DNA of 13,232 nt, from contig JAKDNQ010000045.1 of the NCBI GenBank assembly GCA_030456405.1, positions 1 to 13,232 on the forward strand, written 5' to 3'. Positions 5,875 to 13,175 of this stretch are shown here, piece after piece. Made by a program: the position numbers and the translations under genes. Below the pieces are notes generated by a model. It was not told where the DNA came from. It did not search any database and saw only the letters and a list, made by a program, of their open reading frames with translations. Position 1 is the stretch's first letter, and every line of letters begins with the position of its first letter. The DNA comes from Nitrospira sp. (GTDB taxonomy: Bacteria; Nitrospirota; Nitrospiria; Nitrospirales; Nitrospiraceae).

Positions 5875-6675
5875 GTGGATAACCACTTTGACGCCGACGA
5901 ACAGACCGAACTGCCCTATCAGGTTCGCATCGAGAACTTTGAAGGGCCCCTCGATCTTTTGCTCCATCTCATTAAGAAGAGCGAGATCAACATCTACGAC
6001 ATTCCCATCCATCTGATCGCCCAGCAATACCTCACCTATATCGAGGCGATGGAAGAGCTGAATCTGACTGTCGCGGGAGAGTTTCTTGTGATGGCGGCCA
6101 CCTTGCTCCAGATCAAATCTAAGATGCTGCTTCCCGCCGATGAGACGGTGACTGATGAGGAAGACGGGCCTGACCCGCGCGAGGAGTTGGTGCGGCGGCT
6201 GCTCGAATACAAGCAGTTCAAAGAGGCGGCTCGGCAGTTGGATGAACATGAACGGTTATGGCGGGAGATTTACAGTCGCCCGCAGAGCCAGGCAGTCGAA
6301 TTGGAATCGGATGAAACGCTCTTGGACAATGTCAGCCTGTTCGAACTGGTGGATGTGTTACAGGGAATTCTCGATCGCAATCCCGGCAAGACGTTCATGG
6401 AGGTCCTCCCTGACAACGTCACCGTTCGGGAACGGATGAACGCGATTTTGGAAATGTTGGAACAACAGGAGTCGGTGAATTTTGTCGAGCTCTTCGAGCC
6501 GGCCTGTCATCGGCTTGTCATCATTGTCACATTTTTGGCATTGCTGGAACTGATGCGGCTTCGAACGGCTCGGGTGTTTCAGATGGAACATTTCGGGCCG
6601 ATTCTGGTGTCGCGGGCCTTTTCGCTTGTACCGGACCCGGCAGAATTGGATGATGCTGAATGGAGGGGAGCATGA
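5875..6675 (+). CDS. scpA: Segregation and condensation protein A (kleisin)
   Basis: ScpA is the kleisin that bridges the two heads of the SMC dimer and recruits ScpB, forming the bacterial condensin that organises and segregates chromosomes. The 266-aa product shows the family hallmark near the N-terminus (YQVRIENFEGPLDLLLHLIK, 15-34), then INIYDIPIHLIAQQYLTYIE and AATLLQIKSKMLLP (75-87), a central helical region (about 100-200), and a C-terminal winged helix (RLVIIVTFLALLELMRLRTARVFQ, 213-236) that contacts the SMC head. The start is uncertain: GTG 5875, 7 nt after a very good -10 box, is preferred over TTG 5839, which has no ribosome binding site; both keep the whole conserved domain. It overlaps scpB by 4 nt (ATGA), the usual arrangement for translational coupling. 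Confidence 0.93.
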   Translation: MDNHFDADEQTELPYQVRIENFEGPLDLLLHLIKKSEINIYDIPIHLIAQQYLTYIEAMEELNLTVAGEFLVMAATLLQIKSKMLLPADETVTDEEDGPDPREELVRRLLEYKQFKEAARQLDEHERLWREIYSRPQSQAVELESDETLLDNVSLFELVDVLQGILDRNPGKTFMEVLPDNVTVRERMNAILEMLEQQESVNFVELFEPACHRLVIIVTFLALLELMRLRTARVFQMEHFGPILVSRAFSLVPDPAELDDAEWRGA

Positions 6676-7511
6676 GTTTAGCAGTGGAACAAGAAACAGA
6701 CGACATCGTTCTTGCAGAGACCGAGTTGGCAATTGAGAGCGACGCGGTGCCGGACGATGCAGCAAAAGATGCCGTCGCCGAGGCGCTGAATAGTCAAGCA
6801 GCGGCCATCGATGCGCGAGAGCTCAAAGCCATTCTCGAAGCAGTCTTATTCGTATCCCCCGAACCGGTCCCTGTCGCTCGGCTGATGTCCATCGTAGGGA
6901 CGGTGTCAAAAGCCGAAGTGGTTCAAGCCCTGGAGATTCTCAGACACGATCTAGACCAGCCTGGGCGAGGCATTCAGCTCGTGCAGGTCGCAGGTGGGTA
7001 TCGATTGGTGACGAAGCAGGAGTATGGACCCTGGTTGAAGCGAATGGAGAAGGCCAAAGCGACACAAAAGCTTTCTCGCTCTGCGCTCGAATCCCTCGCC
7101 ATCATTGCCTACAAACAGCCGCTCGTGCGGGCTGAGATCGAAGAGATCCGTGGCGTCGAAACGTCCGGTGTCCTGCGTACGTTGTGTGAGCGTAAGCTGG
7201 TGCGAATCGTCGGGCGAAAAGACGTGCCTGGCCGGCCTATCATGTATGGGACGACCAAGTTCTTCCTCGAACATTTCGGGTTACAAGATTTGAGCCAGCT
7301 CCCGCCGTTGCGCGAATTCAAAGAACTTGGCGAATCCGAACAGGCCCTCCTACCGATCGAAGATGAGGCACCGGAGGGAGTCGAATCTTCCGATATGTCC
7401 TCTTCAGAAGAACTCCCTCTTGCGAGTGACCCTGCAGAAGGTGAGGCCGTGCTGGCATTCGAGGCAGAGAGCAATGGGGAGTTGATCCAGGAGCCGGTCG
7501 AACAATCCTGA
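6672..7511 (+). CDS. scpB: Segregation and condensation protein B
   Basis: ScpB is the dimeric winged-helix subunit of SMC-ScpAB. Of 279 residues, about 46-125 form the first winged-helix domain (ARELKAILEAVLFVSPEPVP to YRLVTKQEYGPWL) and about 134-205 the second (SRSALESLAIIAYKQPLVRA, VETSGVLRTLCERKLVRIVG, GRPIMYGTTKFFLEHFGL), a near-canonical match. The first 45 residues and the last 70 (rich in Glu, Ser and Pro) are variable acidic extensions that make the protein longer than a typical ScpB of about 190-200 aa. ATG 6672 is chosen because GGAGGGG lies just upstream and it overlaps the scpA stop; ATG 6660 in the same frame lacks a ribosome binding site. Confidence 0.95.
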   Translation: MSLAVEQETDDIVLAETELAIESDAVPDDAAKDAVAEALNSQAAAIDARELKAILEAVLFVSPEPVPVARLMSIVGTVSKAEVVQALEILRHDLDQPGRGIQLVQVAGGYRLVTKQEYGPWLKRMEKAKATQKLSRSALESLAIIAYKQPLVRAEIEEIRGVETSGVLRTLCERKLVRIVGRKDVPGRPIMYGTTKFFLEHFGLQDLSQLPPLREFKELGESEQALLPIEDEAPEGVESSDMSSSEELPLASDPAEGEAVLAFEAESNGELIQEPVEQS

Positions 7512-7522
7512 GTTTCAAAAAC

Positions 7523-7590
7523 GTGAGACGCAGGACGGCTGAGTTCTCCAAAGCTTTTCACGGTTGACGATTCACGTCTCACAGGACGGC
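7523..7590. repeat. Inverted and direct short repeats after scpB
   Basis: GTGAGACG (7523-7530) is inverted as CGTCTCAC (7575-7582), and CAGGACGGC occurs twice in direct orientation (7531-7539 and 7582-7590), each copy directly following one arm. The stem could form a long-loop hairpin 11 nt after the scpB stop. The rest of 7512-7758 shows no gene. Confidence 0.45.
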
Positions 7591-7632
7591 CATTTTGAGC
7601 GTCTCCCTGGGCATAGAAACAAGTTCAATCCT

Positions 7633-7659
7633 TGCCTTCGCACTTTGGAAATAATAATC
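7633..7659 (+). promoter_or_regulatory. Weak candidate promoter for SWIM/DUF1841 unit
   Basis: TTGCCT (7633-7638) and AATAAT (7654-7659) are spaced by 15 nt in the only A/T-rich patch before the SWIM gene, about 100 nt upstream of its start. The spacing is shorter than ideal and the match is modest, so this is a guess. Confidence 0.25.
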
Positions 7660-7758
7660 TTCCGTGATCGGTCAACTAAGTATTGGCCAGACCTCAACAT
7701 CCAAAGAGGTAGAGCCGAGCACAGCTAAGCATCGGCCTCATCTGTGCCCCCTGTGGCG

Positions 7759-9771
7759 ATGAAACAACGCAACTCTAAGCGCGTGGTGCAGAAACATTCG
7801 CAGGCCGATCCCCTCAAAAATCTCACATGGGATGATCTCCAAGAGTGGGCCGGCGCGGCCATGCTTTCGCGGGGGCAGCGCTACCAGCGCAGCGGCCAGG
7901 TACACGATCTGGCCCGTATTTCGCGTGGGGGTCTGGTTGCATGGGTGCAAGGCACGCATCGATATGCCACCATGGTCGAGAGTGAAGACAACGTGCTCAA
8001 CACTGCCTGCACCTGCCCGTATGGAGGCATCTGCAAACATGCGGTTGCCGTGGTGCTTGACTATTTGGAACAGGTGAAGCAGAACCGAGCAATTCCCATC
8101 CTGACAGAGCAGGACCATCGGCTCCGATTGCTGGAGGACTCTGTCGATACTGAAGAAAAGGATGAGGAGGAGGATGGAGACGAATCGGACGAAGGCACCG
8201 GGCGCGCTTTTCCGCGGCGATCGAGAAAAGCCGCTGCCAGCGTGTTGCCGGAATTTCTGGAGCAGCAGACCAAACCACAACTTCTCGCTCTGATCAAGGA
8301 TATGGCTCAGCGCTATCCAGACGTGCGCCAGTTCTTACAGGATCGGCATAACCTGTCGATAGGAGCGGTTCCCAAGCTGGTCCAAGCTGTGCGGGCGGAG
8401 ATTGCCGCCCTCAGCGAAGAGCCGGGCTGGAGCAATCATTGGAACGATGAGGGCTCGATCTCGGACTACTCACGGGTGCGGGATCGTCTGGAGGCGTTGT
8501 TGGCTCAAGGCCATGCGGATGCGGTGGTGGACGTAGGAGCAGAACTGCTGGAAGCAGGCACAAGGCAGGTGGAGATGAGCCATGACGAAGGAGAGACAGG
8601 AGAGGAAATCGCCTCCTGCATGGACATCGTCTTTCGGGCGCTTCCTCACTCGTCCCGTTCTCCCGCCGAGCAGATGCGTTGGGCAGTGGAGGCGGACTTG
8701 TCAGACGACTACGAACTCTGCCGTGGCGCCAAGGTATTTTGGGATCGGACACATCCGGCGGCAGCTTGGAATGCGCTTGCTGAGCAGCTTACCACGCGCC
8801 TTGCGCAGGATCGACCCACCAAGAGTCAGGACAATTTTTCCGACACGTTTCGCCGCGATCGGCTGAGCAATTGGCTTATCTTGTCGCTGGAGCGCGCCGG
8901 TCGGGATGAAGAGATCATTCCTCTCTGTCGGCAAGAAGCCGAGAGGACAGGGAGTTATCTCCGTCTCGTCGAGCGGCTCAAAAAAGCTAAACGGTGGGAA
9001 GAAGCTGAACTATGGATACGCAAGGGGATTGCGGCGACCGAGAAGCGTTGGCCCGGCATCGCCTGCCAATTGCGGGCATCGTTCATCGAGATGCGAAAAC
9101 GAGAACAGGATTGGACTCGTGTCGCGGCCTTGCATGCCGACGATTTTTTCGCGGAGCCAAGCTTGCAGACATTTCAGACATTGCAGCAAGCGGCGAAGCG
9201 AGCCGGCGTCTTGCCGGCAGTTCGGGGTGCCGCCCAGCACTATCTTGAAACCGGGGCAGTCCCCCAACCCACGGCGCAAATGGCCGGGGCGCAGACGATT
9301 CCTCCTTGGCCATTGCCTGATGGCGGACTGAAGCCGGTGATTGAGCGGCCACCGACCCATCCACCCATGACCGACATACTCATCGACGTCGCGATAGCCG
9401 AGAAACGACCCGATGAAGTGCTTCGCTGGTACGATCAGCGCAAGCCAAGGCCGCGCGGCTGGGACTCCGGCTGGTTTGCAGAGGACCGCATTGCCGAGGC
9501 GGTGATGGAAGCGTATCCTGACCGGGCTGTGGCCATCTGGAAACAGCTCGCCGAAAAACAGATCGCCCTTACGAAACCCAAAGCCTATGAGGAAGCAGCC
9601 GGTTATTTGCGCAAAGTTCACCGCGTACAGAAACAGTTGGGGAAAGAACAGGATTGGCAGGGTTATCTTGCCTCGCTTCGGCGGGCCAACGAGCGAAAAC
9701 GGCGGCTGGTGCAGATTCTTGACACCTTGTCCGGCCGCCGGATCGTCGAAAGCTCTTACACCGCAGGGTGA
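7759..9771 (+). CDS. SWIM zinc-finger protein
   Basis: A 670-aa cytoplasmic protein. The SWIM zinc-binding motif C-x-C-x5-C-x-H is seen as C84-T-C86 ... C92-K-H94 in ACTCPYGGICKHAVAVVLDY. The preceding stretch (DDLQEWAGAAMLSRGQRYQR) is the usual lead-in of this family. An acidic linker (about 130-147, DTEEKDEEEDGDESDEGTG) follows. The remaining 500 residues are mostly helical with recurring Trp/Leu/Ala patterns (ERAGRDEEIIPLCRQEAERT, LVERLKKAKRWEEAELWIRK) that resemble TPR/HEAT-like solenoid repeats. SWIM domains bind DNA or protein. ATG 7759 is chosen; GTG 7744 would add five residues, and neither has a clear ribosome binding site. The DUF1841-like gene starts 12 nt after the stop, so both are likely in one operon. 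Confidence 0.88.
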   Translation: MKQRNSKRVVQKHSQADPLKNLTWDDLQEWAGAAMLSRGQRYQRSGQVHDLARISRGGLVAWVQGTHRYATMVESEDNVLNTACTCPYGGICKHAVAVVLDYLEQVKQNRAIPILTEQDHRLRLLEDSVDTEEKDEEEDGDESDEGTGRAFPRRSRKAAASVLPEFLEQQTKPQLLALIKDMAQRYPDVRQFLQDRHNLSIGAVPKLVQAVRAEIAALSEEPGWSNHWNDEGSISDYSRVRDRLEALLAQGHADAVVDVGAELLEAGTRQVEMSHDEGETGEEIASCMDIVFRALPHSSRSPAEQMRWAVEADLSDDYELCRGAKVFWDRTHPAAAWNALAEQLTTRLAQDRPTKSQDNFSDTFRRDRLSNWLILSLERAGRDEEIIPLCRQEAERTGSYLRLVERLKKAKRWEEAELWIRKGIAATEKRWPGIACQLRASFIEMRKREQDWTRVAALHADDFFAEPSLQTFQTLQQAAKRAGVLPAVRGAAQHYLETGAVPQPTAQMAGAQTIPPWPLPDGGLKPVIERPPTHPPMTDILIDVAIAEKRPDEVLRWYDQRKPRPRGWDSGWFAEDRIAEAVMEAYPDRAVAIWKQLAEKQIALTKPKAYEEAAGYLRKVHRVQKQLGKEQDWQGYLASLRRANERKRRLVQILDTLSGRRIVESSYTAG

Positions 9772-9783
9772 GCGCCTCCGGGC

Positions 9784-10479
9784 ATGACAATGCATGAGGT
9801 ACAGGGTGCGGTGAAATACAATCCGGAAAAGGCGCCGGACCCGGACCCGGAGCAGTGGCTTGCGCTTGAAGAAACCCAACGACTCGACTCTGTTTCCGCC
9901 CATCATCGCCGGATGCGCGTGAAGCTTCCAAATGCCGACCTCCATGCCGCCGTTCACGTTATCGTCGAAAATCAGATCGCCGAGGGGTTTGATCTTGCCA
10001 CGGACGCGTTGGACCGCCTGAGGGCTGAAGGTCTAGATCGGCATGAGGCGATCCATGCGATTGGCTCAGTTTTGATCGGGCATGTGCAGAGGCTGATGCA
10101 AGAGGGCGCCTCGACCCTCGATCCAGATGGCCCGTATGTCAAAGCCCTGCGGGCGCTCACGGCACGCAGTTGGATGGAAGAGTTCGGCAAGGCTCGAACC
10201 GCCATCCCTTATGGGAGCAAGTTGCCTGTGGCGCTGACGCTGCGGGAGCGCGATCTCATTCGCGATGAGACCTCTTGCGATCCCGACTTTGCGAAATGTG
10301 CAGTGGTGGACGGCGCAGGGATCAGGGTGGAACTGTCATTGGACGAAATCGAGGAGATACAGGGGTATGTGGCCGCGTCAGCCAACCACACGGACAACGC
10401 CAAGCGGCGAAAGGAACTCGATCGTCTGTTCGCCAAACTTCAGGAGTGCCTGGATACCTACGATGACCAGAGCGAGTAA
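9784..10479 (+). CDS. DUF1841-like protein
   Basis: A 231-aa cytoplasmic protein with two parts. Residues 11-110 match my memory of the DUF1841 pattern: KYNPEKAPDPDPEQWLALEE, then RRMRVKLPNADLHAAVHVIV (42-61), ENQIAEG and EGLDRHEAIHAIGSVL (82-97). Histidines H54, H58, H87 and H91 in two helices are spaced as if they could bind a metal; that is inference. Residues about 148-228 (VALTLRERDLIRDETSCDPD, IRVELSLDEIEEIQGYVAAS, ANHTDNAKRRKELDRLFAKL) look like a separate module that I recall near or within pRiA4b ORF-3-type proteins, with low certainty. It follows the SWIM gene by 12 nt, presumably co-transcribed. ATG 9790 is an alternative start. Confidence 0.8.
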   Translation: MTMHEVQGAVKYNPEKAPDPDPEQWLALEETQRLDSVSAHHRRMRVKLPNADLHAAVHVIVENQIAEGFDLATDALDRLRAEGLDRHEAIHAIGSVLIGHVQRLMQEGASTLDPDGPYVKALRALTARSWMEEFGKARTAIPYGSKLPVALTLRERDLIRDETSCDPDFAKCAVVDGAGIRVELSLDEIEEIQGYVAASANHTDNAKRRKELDRLFAKLQECLDTYDDQSE

Positions 10480-10633
10480 GCTACTCGGCATGTCGAACGG
10501 AGTGGAAACGGGGTGGATGAAAACCAGCCAATCTTCAAAAGTCCTTCAGTGTCATCTCTGAGACCGATATGCACGATACAAGACATGACCCCACTTGTGA
10601 TGTGTTTCCGCAGCCTGCTAAGCGAGACTGTAC
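10480..10633. other. Gene-free gap after DUF1841-like gene
   Basis: No gene or terminator is seen. It contains ATACAAGACATGACCCCA (10576-10593), which resembles ends of intergenic repeats or mobile elements that I know from environmental genomes. Its core TGACCCCA recurs inverted at 10898-10905, on the far side of the phosphoesterase scrap. Confidence 0.35.
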
Positions 10634-10858
10634 ATGCGCGTAATCGCAATATCAGATCTCCACGTCGGCAGTAACTTCAATTCCACTAAGTGGGACGGGT
10701 TCACTGCTCACGTAACCAACCCCAATCAAGCTCCAGATGTTATCCTCATACCAGGAGACCTCGTTGATTCTCCTTGGAGAAAATCTCTCAATACGGCCAA
10801 AACTCTCATTGATAAGCTTCAATTCAAGCGAGCCCCTAAATTTTCCCTCCACAGATAA
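10634..10858 (+). pseudogene. Metallophosphoesterase, N-terminal fragment
   Basis: The 74-aa reading frame begins like a calcineurin-type metallophosphoesterase: MRVIAISDLHVGSNF has the D-x-H metal ligands (D8, H10), and DVILIPGDLVDSP (35-47) has the GD-x-x-D motif (G41, D42, D45). The normal continuation, with GNH(D/E) and later histidine ligands, is missing. After about residue 65 the frame runs into unrelated sequence and stops, and I find no continuation in the other frames. It is therefore a truncated relic rather than an active enzyme. No ribosome binding site is evident. Inverted TGACCCCA / TGGGGTCA motifs flank it at 10586 and 10898. Confidence 0.65.
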
Positions 10859-11209
10859 GGGGCAGCAACTGTCTTGATTGTCAAGCGCACATCCAAATGG
10901 GGTCAGCTCAGTACTTCCTCTCTCGCAGGCCTCGGCTTTCCGCCCTTCGTGTTGTACTGAACGAAAGACAACTGGGGGGGCACATCTTGTCCTGTGCATG
11001 CTTAACGCGGCTTGCTTTGAGGGCAATTCCAGAAGAGGAACTGATGATAGAAGAGAAAACGTACTGGGGGTCGGCTAGTGGGGGGCGGGCCTTGCAATCA
11101 CACGGTTGAACAAGGCTCTAAATCCCCGCGCCTGGCGCTGTTCACGTCATTGTCCACGCAAGACTTGCCAGTTCATCTCACGGAACGTAGAAAAATGGTC
11201 GTGTTTTGA
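10859..11209. other. Gene-free, probably decayed region
   Basis: Several short open frames occur on both strands, but none has a ribosome binding site and a recognisable family. A small perfect hairpin CTTGA-TTG-TCAAG lies at 10873-10885, and AAATGGGGTCAGCTCAGTA at 10896-10914 resembles a mobile-element end. One short stretch at about 11000-11060 (plus strand, RLALRAIPEEELMIEE) vaguely recalls the tail of isoprenylcysteine methyltransferase-like membrane proteins, but it is too short to call. I treat the region as debris. Confidence 0.4.
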
Positions 11210-11661
11210 TCAATTAAGTGCAGATGATCCTCTAAAGATTCCCTTTCTTTCATCTGTGAGGTCGAAGGCGACGAAGGAAGTTTGTTGGCGTGTGCTGGGC
11301 TCGATGGAAAGGCGCCGCAGGCGATAGCGGGTTTCTTCGACCGTCACAATCGCACCGGAGGTCAGGGCATCTCGGCATTCAGTGAACTCGTATAGGAGTC
11401 GAGGTGTGACAGAGCCAGGTGTCGATTGTAGAGTCTGAGAAGAATCACGCTCGGTAATGTGTGTGCGCCGAGTGCCAGAAGATCTGCAAAGTCCAGATCG
11501 CACGTGATGACGATGCTGCCTTCCCGGCCTGCTTTTTCGAGAATGCTTGAGTCAGAGAGCCGTTCAAGACCGTCTTCGCTCAAATGTCGTATGTCGTGGC
11601 CGGCCTTGCGGAGAGTCTGCACTGTACTGAGGGCGATTCCCATATCCGCTAAACATTTCAC
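11210..11661 (-). pseudogene. DUF5615 (PIN-like, toxin-type) gene broken by a frameshift
   Basis: Starting at GTG 11661, the first frame encodes a good DUF5615 N-terminal part: KCLADMGIALSTVQTLRKAG, RHLSEDGLERLSDSSILEKA, SIVITCDLDFADLLALG and LPSVILLRLYN, with the acidic residues of a PIN-like nuclease site (D6, D29-E30 region, D55, D57). From about 11423 the expected C-terminal part (TPGSVTPRLLYEF, ALTSGAIVTVEETRYRLRRL) continues in the next frame down to the stop at 11210. One missing base near 11420-11427 explains it: AAT-C(n)G-ACA would restore YN-x-TPGSVTP. As written, frame one ends at 11362 (99 aa). Past RRLSI the second frame runs about 29 residues longer than usual, suggesting further decay. 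No DUF433-type antitoxin gene is visible upstream. An assembly error is possible. Confidence 0.75.
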
Positions 11662-11845
11662 AAATCGCGGAACAAAGACTCCCGACCCCTTTTATTCTCC
11701 TTTCAGACAACCTAACCCCACAAGAAACCACAAACCAGGATGCTGCTGACACGGGGGCAGATGGGGCTGGTTTGTCCTGTCCTGGTAGCAGCGTGGGAGC
11801 AGATGCAGATGGCAAGTGTCGCGCGGTTCTTCCAGGGGAAAATGA
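11662..11845. other. Intergenic gap between ferredoxin and broken DUF5615 gene
   Basis: No gene is seen. ACTCCCGACCCCTTTT (about 11679-11694; minus strand AAAAGGGGTCGGGAGT) lies just upstream of the DUF5615 start and resembles repeat ends that recur in environmental genomes, where I would expect the missing antitoxin gene. A loose inverted repeat AAACCAG ... CTGGTTT spans about 11733-11776. Confidence 0.35.
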
Positions 11846-12193
11846 CTAGTTCCGCACGCCGTTCCAAACTTTTGCCGGGTCGATGGCCTTGTCAGGATTG
11901 AGTTTCTTCGCCTTTTCCAGCAGAATATCCGTGGCCTCCGGATAGGCTGGATCAGCGATGCAACAATTATCCACGGGACAAACCGCCGTGCATTGAGGTT
12001 CGTCAAAATGGCCGACACACTCGGTACACCGGTCATGGGTAATCACGTAAATAGCGTCTCCGACTCCCTGACCGTCGCCCACATGATTTCCCTTCGCCTC
12101 CGCGTCGCCGCGAGTTTCGAAGATAGCTTCATTCGGACATTCTGGCAGGCAAGCTCCACAGTTAATACATTCGTCGGTAATCAGTAGTGCCAT
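11846..12193 (-). CDS. YfhL-type ferredoxin, 2x[4Fe-4S]
   Basis: A 115-aa cytoplasmic electron carrier. Cluster motif I is C9-x2-C12-x2-C15-x3-C19-P (CINCGACLPECP). Motif II is the longer type C56-x2-C59-x8-C68-x3-C72-P (CTECVGHFDEPQCTAVCP), as in YfhL / Allochromatium-type ferredoxins, which carry two low-potential [4Fe-4S] clusters. An insertion between the motifs (about 28-48, Gly/Asp-rich) and a C-terminal helix (about 87-112) make it longer than the usual 80-90 aa. In an organism fixing carbon by the reductive TCA cycle such a ferredoxin would feed 2-oxoacid:ferredoxin oxidoreductases; that role is inferred. The ATG is preceded by AAGGAG about 10 nt upstream. The gene stands alone. Confidence 0.92.
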   Translation of the reverse strand: MALLITDECINCGACLPECPNEAIFETRGDAEAKGNHVGDGQGVGDAIYVITHDRCTECVGHFDEPQCTAVCPVDNCCIADPAYPEATDILLEKAKKLNPDKAIDPAKVWNGVRN

Positions 12194-12582
12194 GACCCTC
12201 GACTCCTTCTTCCCACAAAGATAGGGGAATATTCAGGGTTATTTAACAGAATGACTGGACTGCCACATGGCCCTCAAGACACCCGCTGGTGCTCCAGCGA
12301 TTCTAAGGCACTTATTCGCAGGAGATATGTTTTTATTCTAGCTGGGCGAGGATTAAGGTGCAAGAGGAGAACGTACGAGCTCAGAATGAAAATCGCTCGT
12401 TTTCACAGGTTGACATTGGCTCTCTCGCGCAAGTTGGCTAACCTGCAGCCGCTGTTGTGCTATATTTCTGGACTTTTAATTTCTACCTGATTCATCGCTC
12501 TCTCCACATGACGCCGGCCATGGCAGCGATTACTGACTATATTGGGGATTTGAAGGACATCATTTTCTAAGGAGGTTCACTC
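12194..12582. other. Gene-poor gap with a possible tiny upstream ORF
   Basis: No family is recognisable in these 389 bases; a 79-codon plus-strand frame at 12251 has no ribosome binding site. On the minus strand a weak TTAAAT / TATCTT pair about 30-50 nt before the ferredoxin start could be its promoter. On the plus strand TTGACA (12411-12416) is a good -35 box without a convincing -10. A frame open from 12442, with a GTG at 12457 or an ATG at 12508, ends at TAA 12568-12570 and would give 37 or 20 residues (ending ITDYIGDLKDIIF). Its stop codon overlaps the ribosome binding site AAGGAGGT (12569-12576) of the next gene. Confidence 0.4.
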
Positions 12583-12867
12583 ATGACAAATCGCAAACTC
12601 ATTGAGAGGCTGGCCCATGCGCTTTCGGTTCATCACGCTCTCATACTGGCTCAGGGCGTGCTCCTTCAAAGCTTGCGTGTATCGAAACAGGAATATGCAG
12701 CTGCGGTAAAGAAATGCCGCCCGCACGCAGCAGCCTACAAATCGAAAATCCTCGCCAGCTTTCTTGAGGGCGCTCCTCCTCAGTCTGAAAAAGCCTTGTG
12801 GGAATCGCTAGGCTTAGGCGATCTCTGGGGTCCATCTGGGCCAGAGAAAGAGAGCCCAAAGTCTTAG
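12583..12867 (+). CDS. Small hypothetical protein with ideal ribosome binding site
   Basis: A 94-aa protein I do not recognise. It is predicted mostly helical: LIERLAHALSVHHALILAQG (6-25) and a second basic helix with QEYAAAVKKCRPHAAAYKSK (36-55) form an amphipathic pair, followed by a Pro/Gly-rich tail (LWGPSGPEKESPKS). There is no clear signal peptide; the hydrophobic stretch near 12-30 contains His residues and is too polar for a firm membrane call. The start is unambiguous: AAGGAGGT sits 6 nt before the ATG, the strongest ribosome binding site in the window, which argues that the gene is really expressed. The upstream tiny ORF may be coupled to it. Confidence 0.7.
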   Translation: MTNRKLIERLAHALSVHHALILAQGVLLQSLRVSKQEYAAAVKKCRPHAAAYKSKILASFLEGAPPQSEKALWESLGLGDLWGPSGPEKESPKS

Positions 12868-13175
12868 TGATTTTATCCATATTTTAAAATAACTTTTTCA
12901 CATTACTCTCCGTCTCATGAAGAGTTTCTGACTACCCTGAACTGATGACAAGCCTCCTGGGATTGTTGTCGTTCGGGCGCAACGCACTGACTCAATCGCT
13001 GTGATGACCTGCGGTTTGTTAGTTTGCGGCCCCTCACGATCTCTAAGAGTGGCAGCAGTTACGACATGCCGACGCGGAACTCTGCAAACAGTCTTTAACC
13101 GTAGCGCGGCACACGGAGATACATTGTGAATGATCCGCCATTTTATGTTCCCTCCAAGCTCGCTCATTTTCTCTC
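12868..13175. other. Gene-free right edge
   Basis: I see no supported gene, RNA or terminator here. Short minus-strand frames lack start signals and known motifs. An A/T-rich stretch at about 12868-12905 follows the small hypothetical gene. Confidence 0.4.

Noticed and set aside
9010..9957. 315-codon open frame on the minus strand
   Set aside because: It is antisense to the SWIM gene and spans its junction with the next gene; no motif was recognised.
10897..11109. 70-codon frame with a possible isoprenylcysteine methyltransferase-like tail
   Set aside because: Only about 16 residues (RLALRAIPEEELMIEE) look suggestive; there is no transmembrane region or ribosome binding site, so it cannot be told from chance.
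12251..12490. 79-codon plus-strand frame
   Set aside because: It has no ribosome binding site, no family resemblance and an Arg/Leu-rich random composition.
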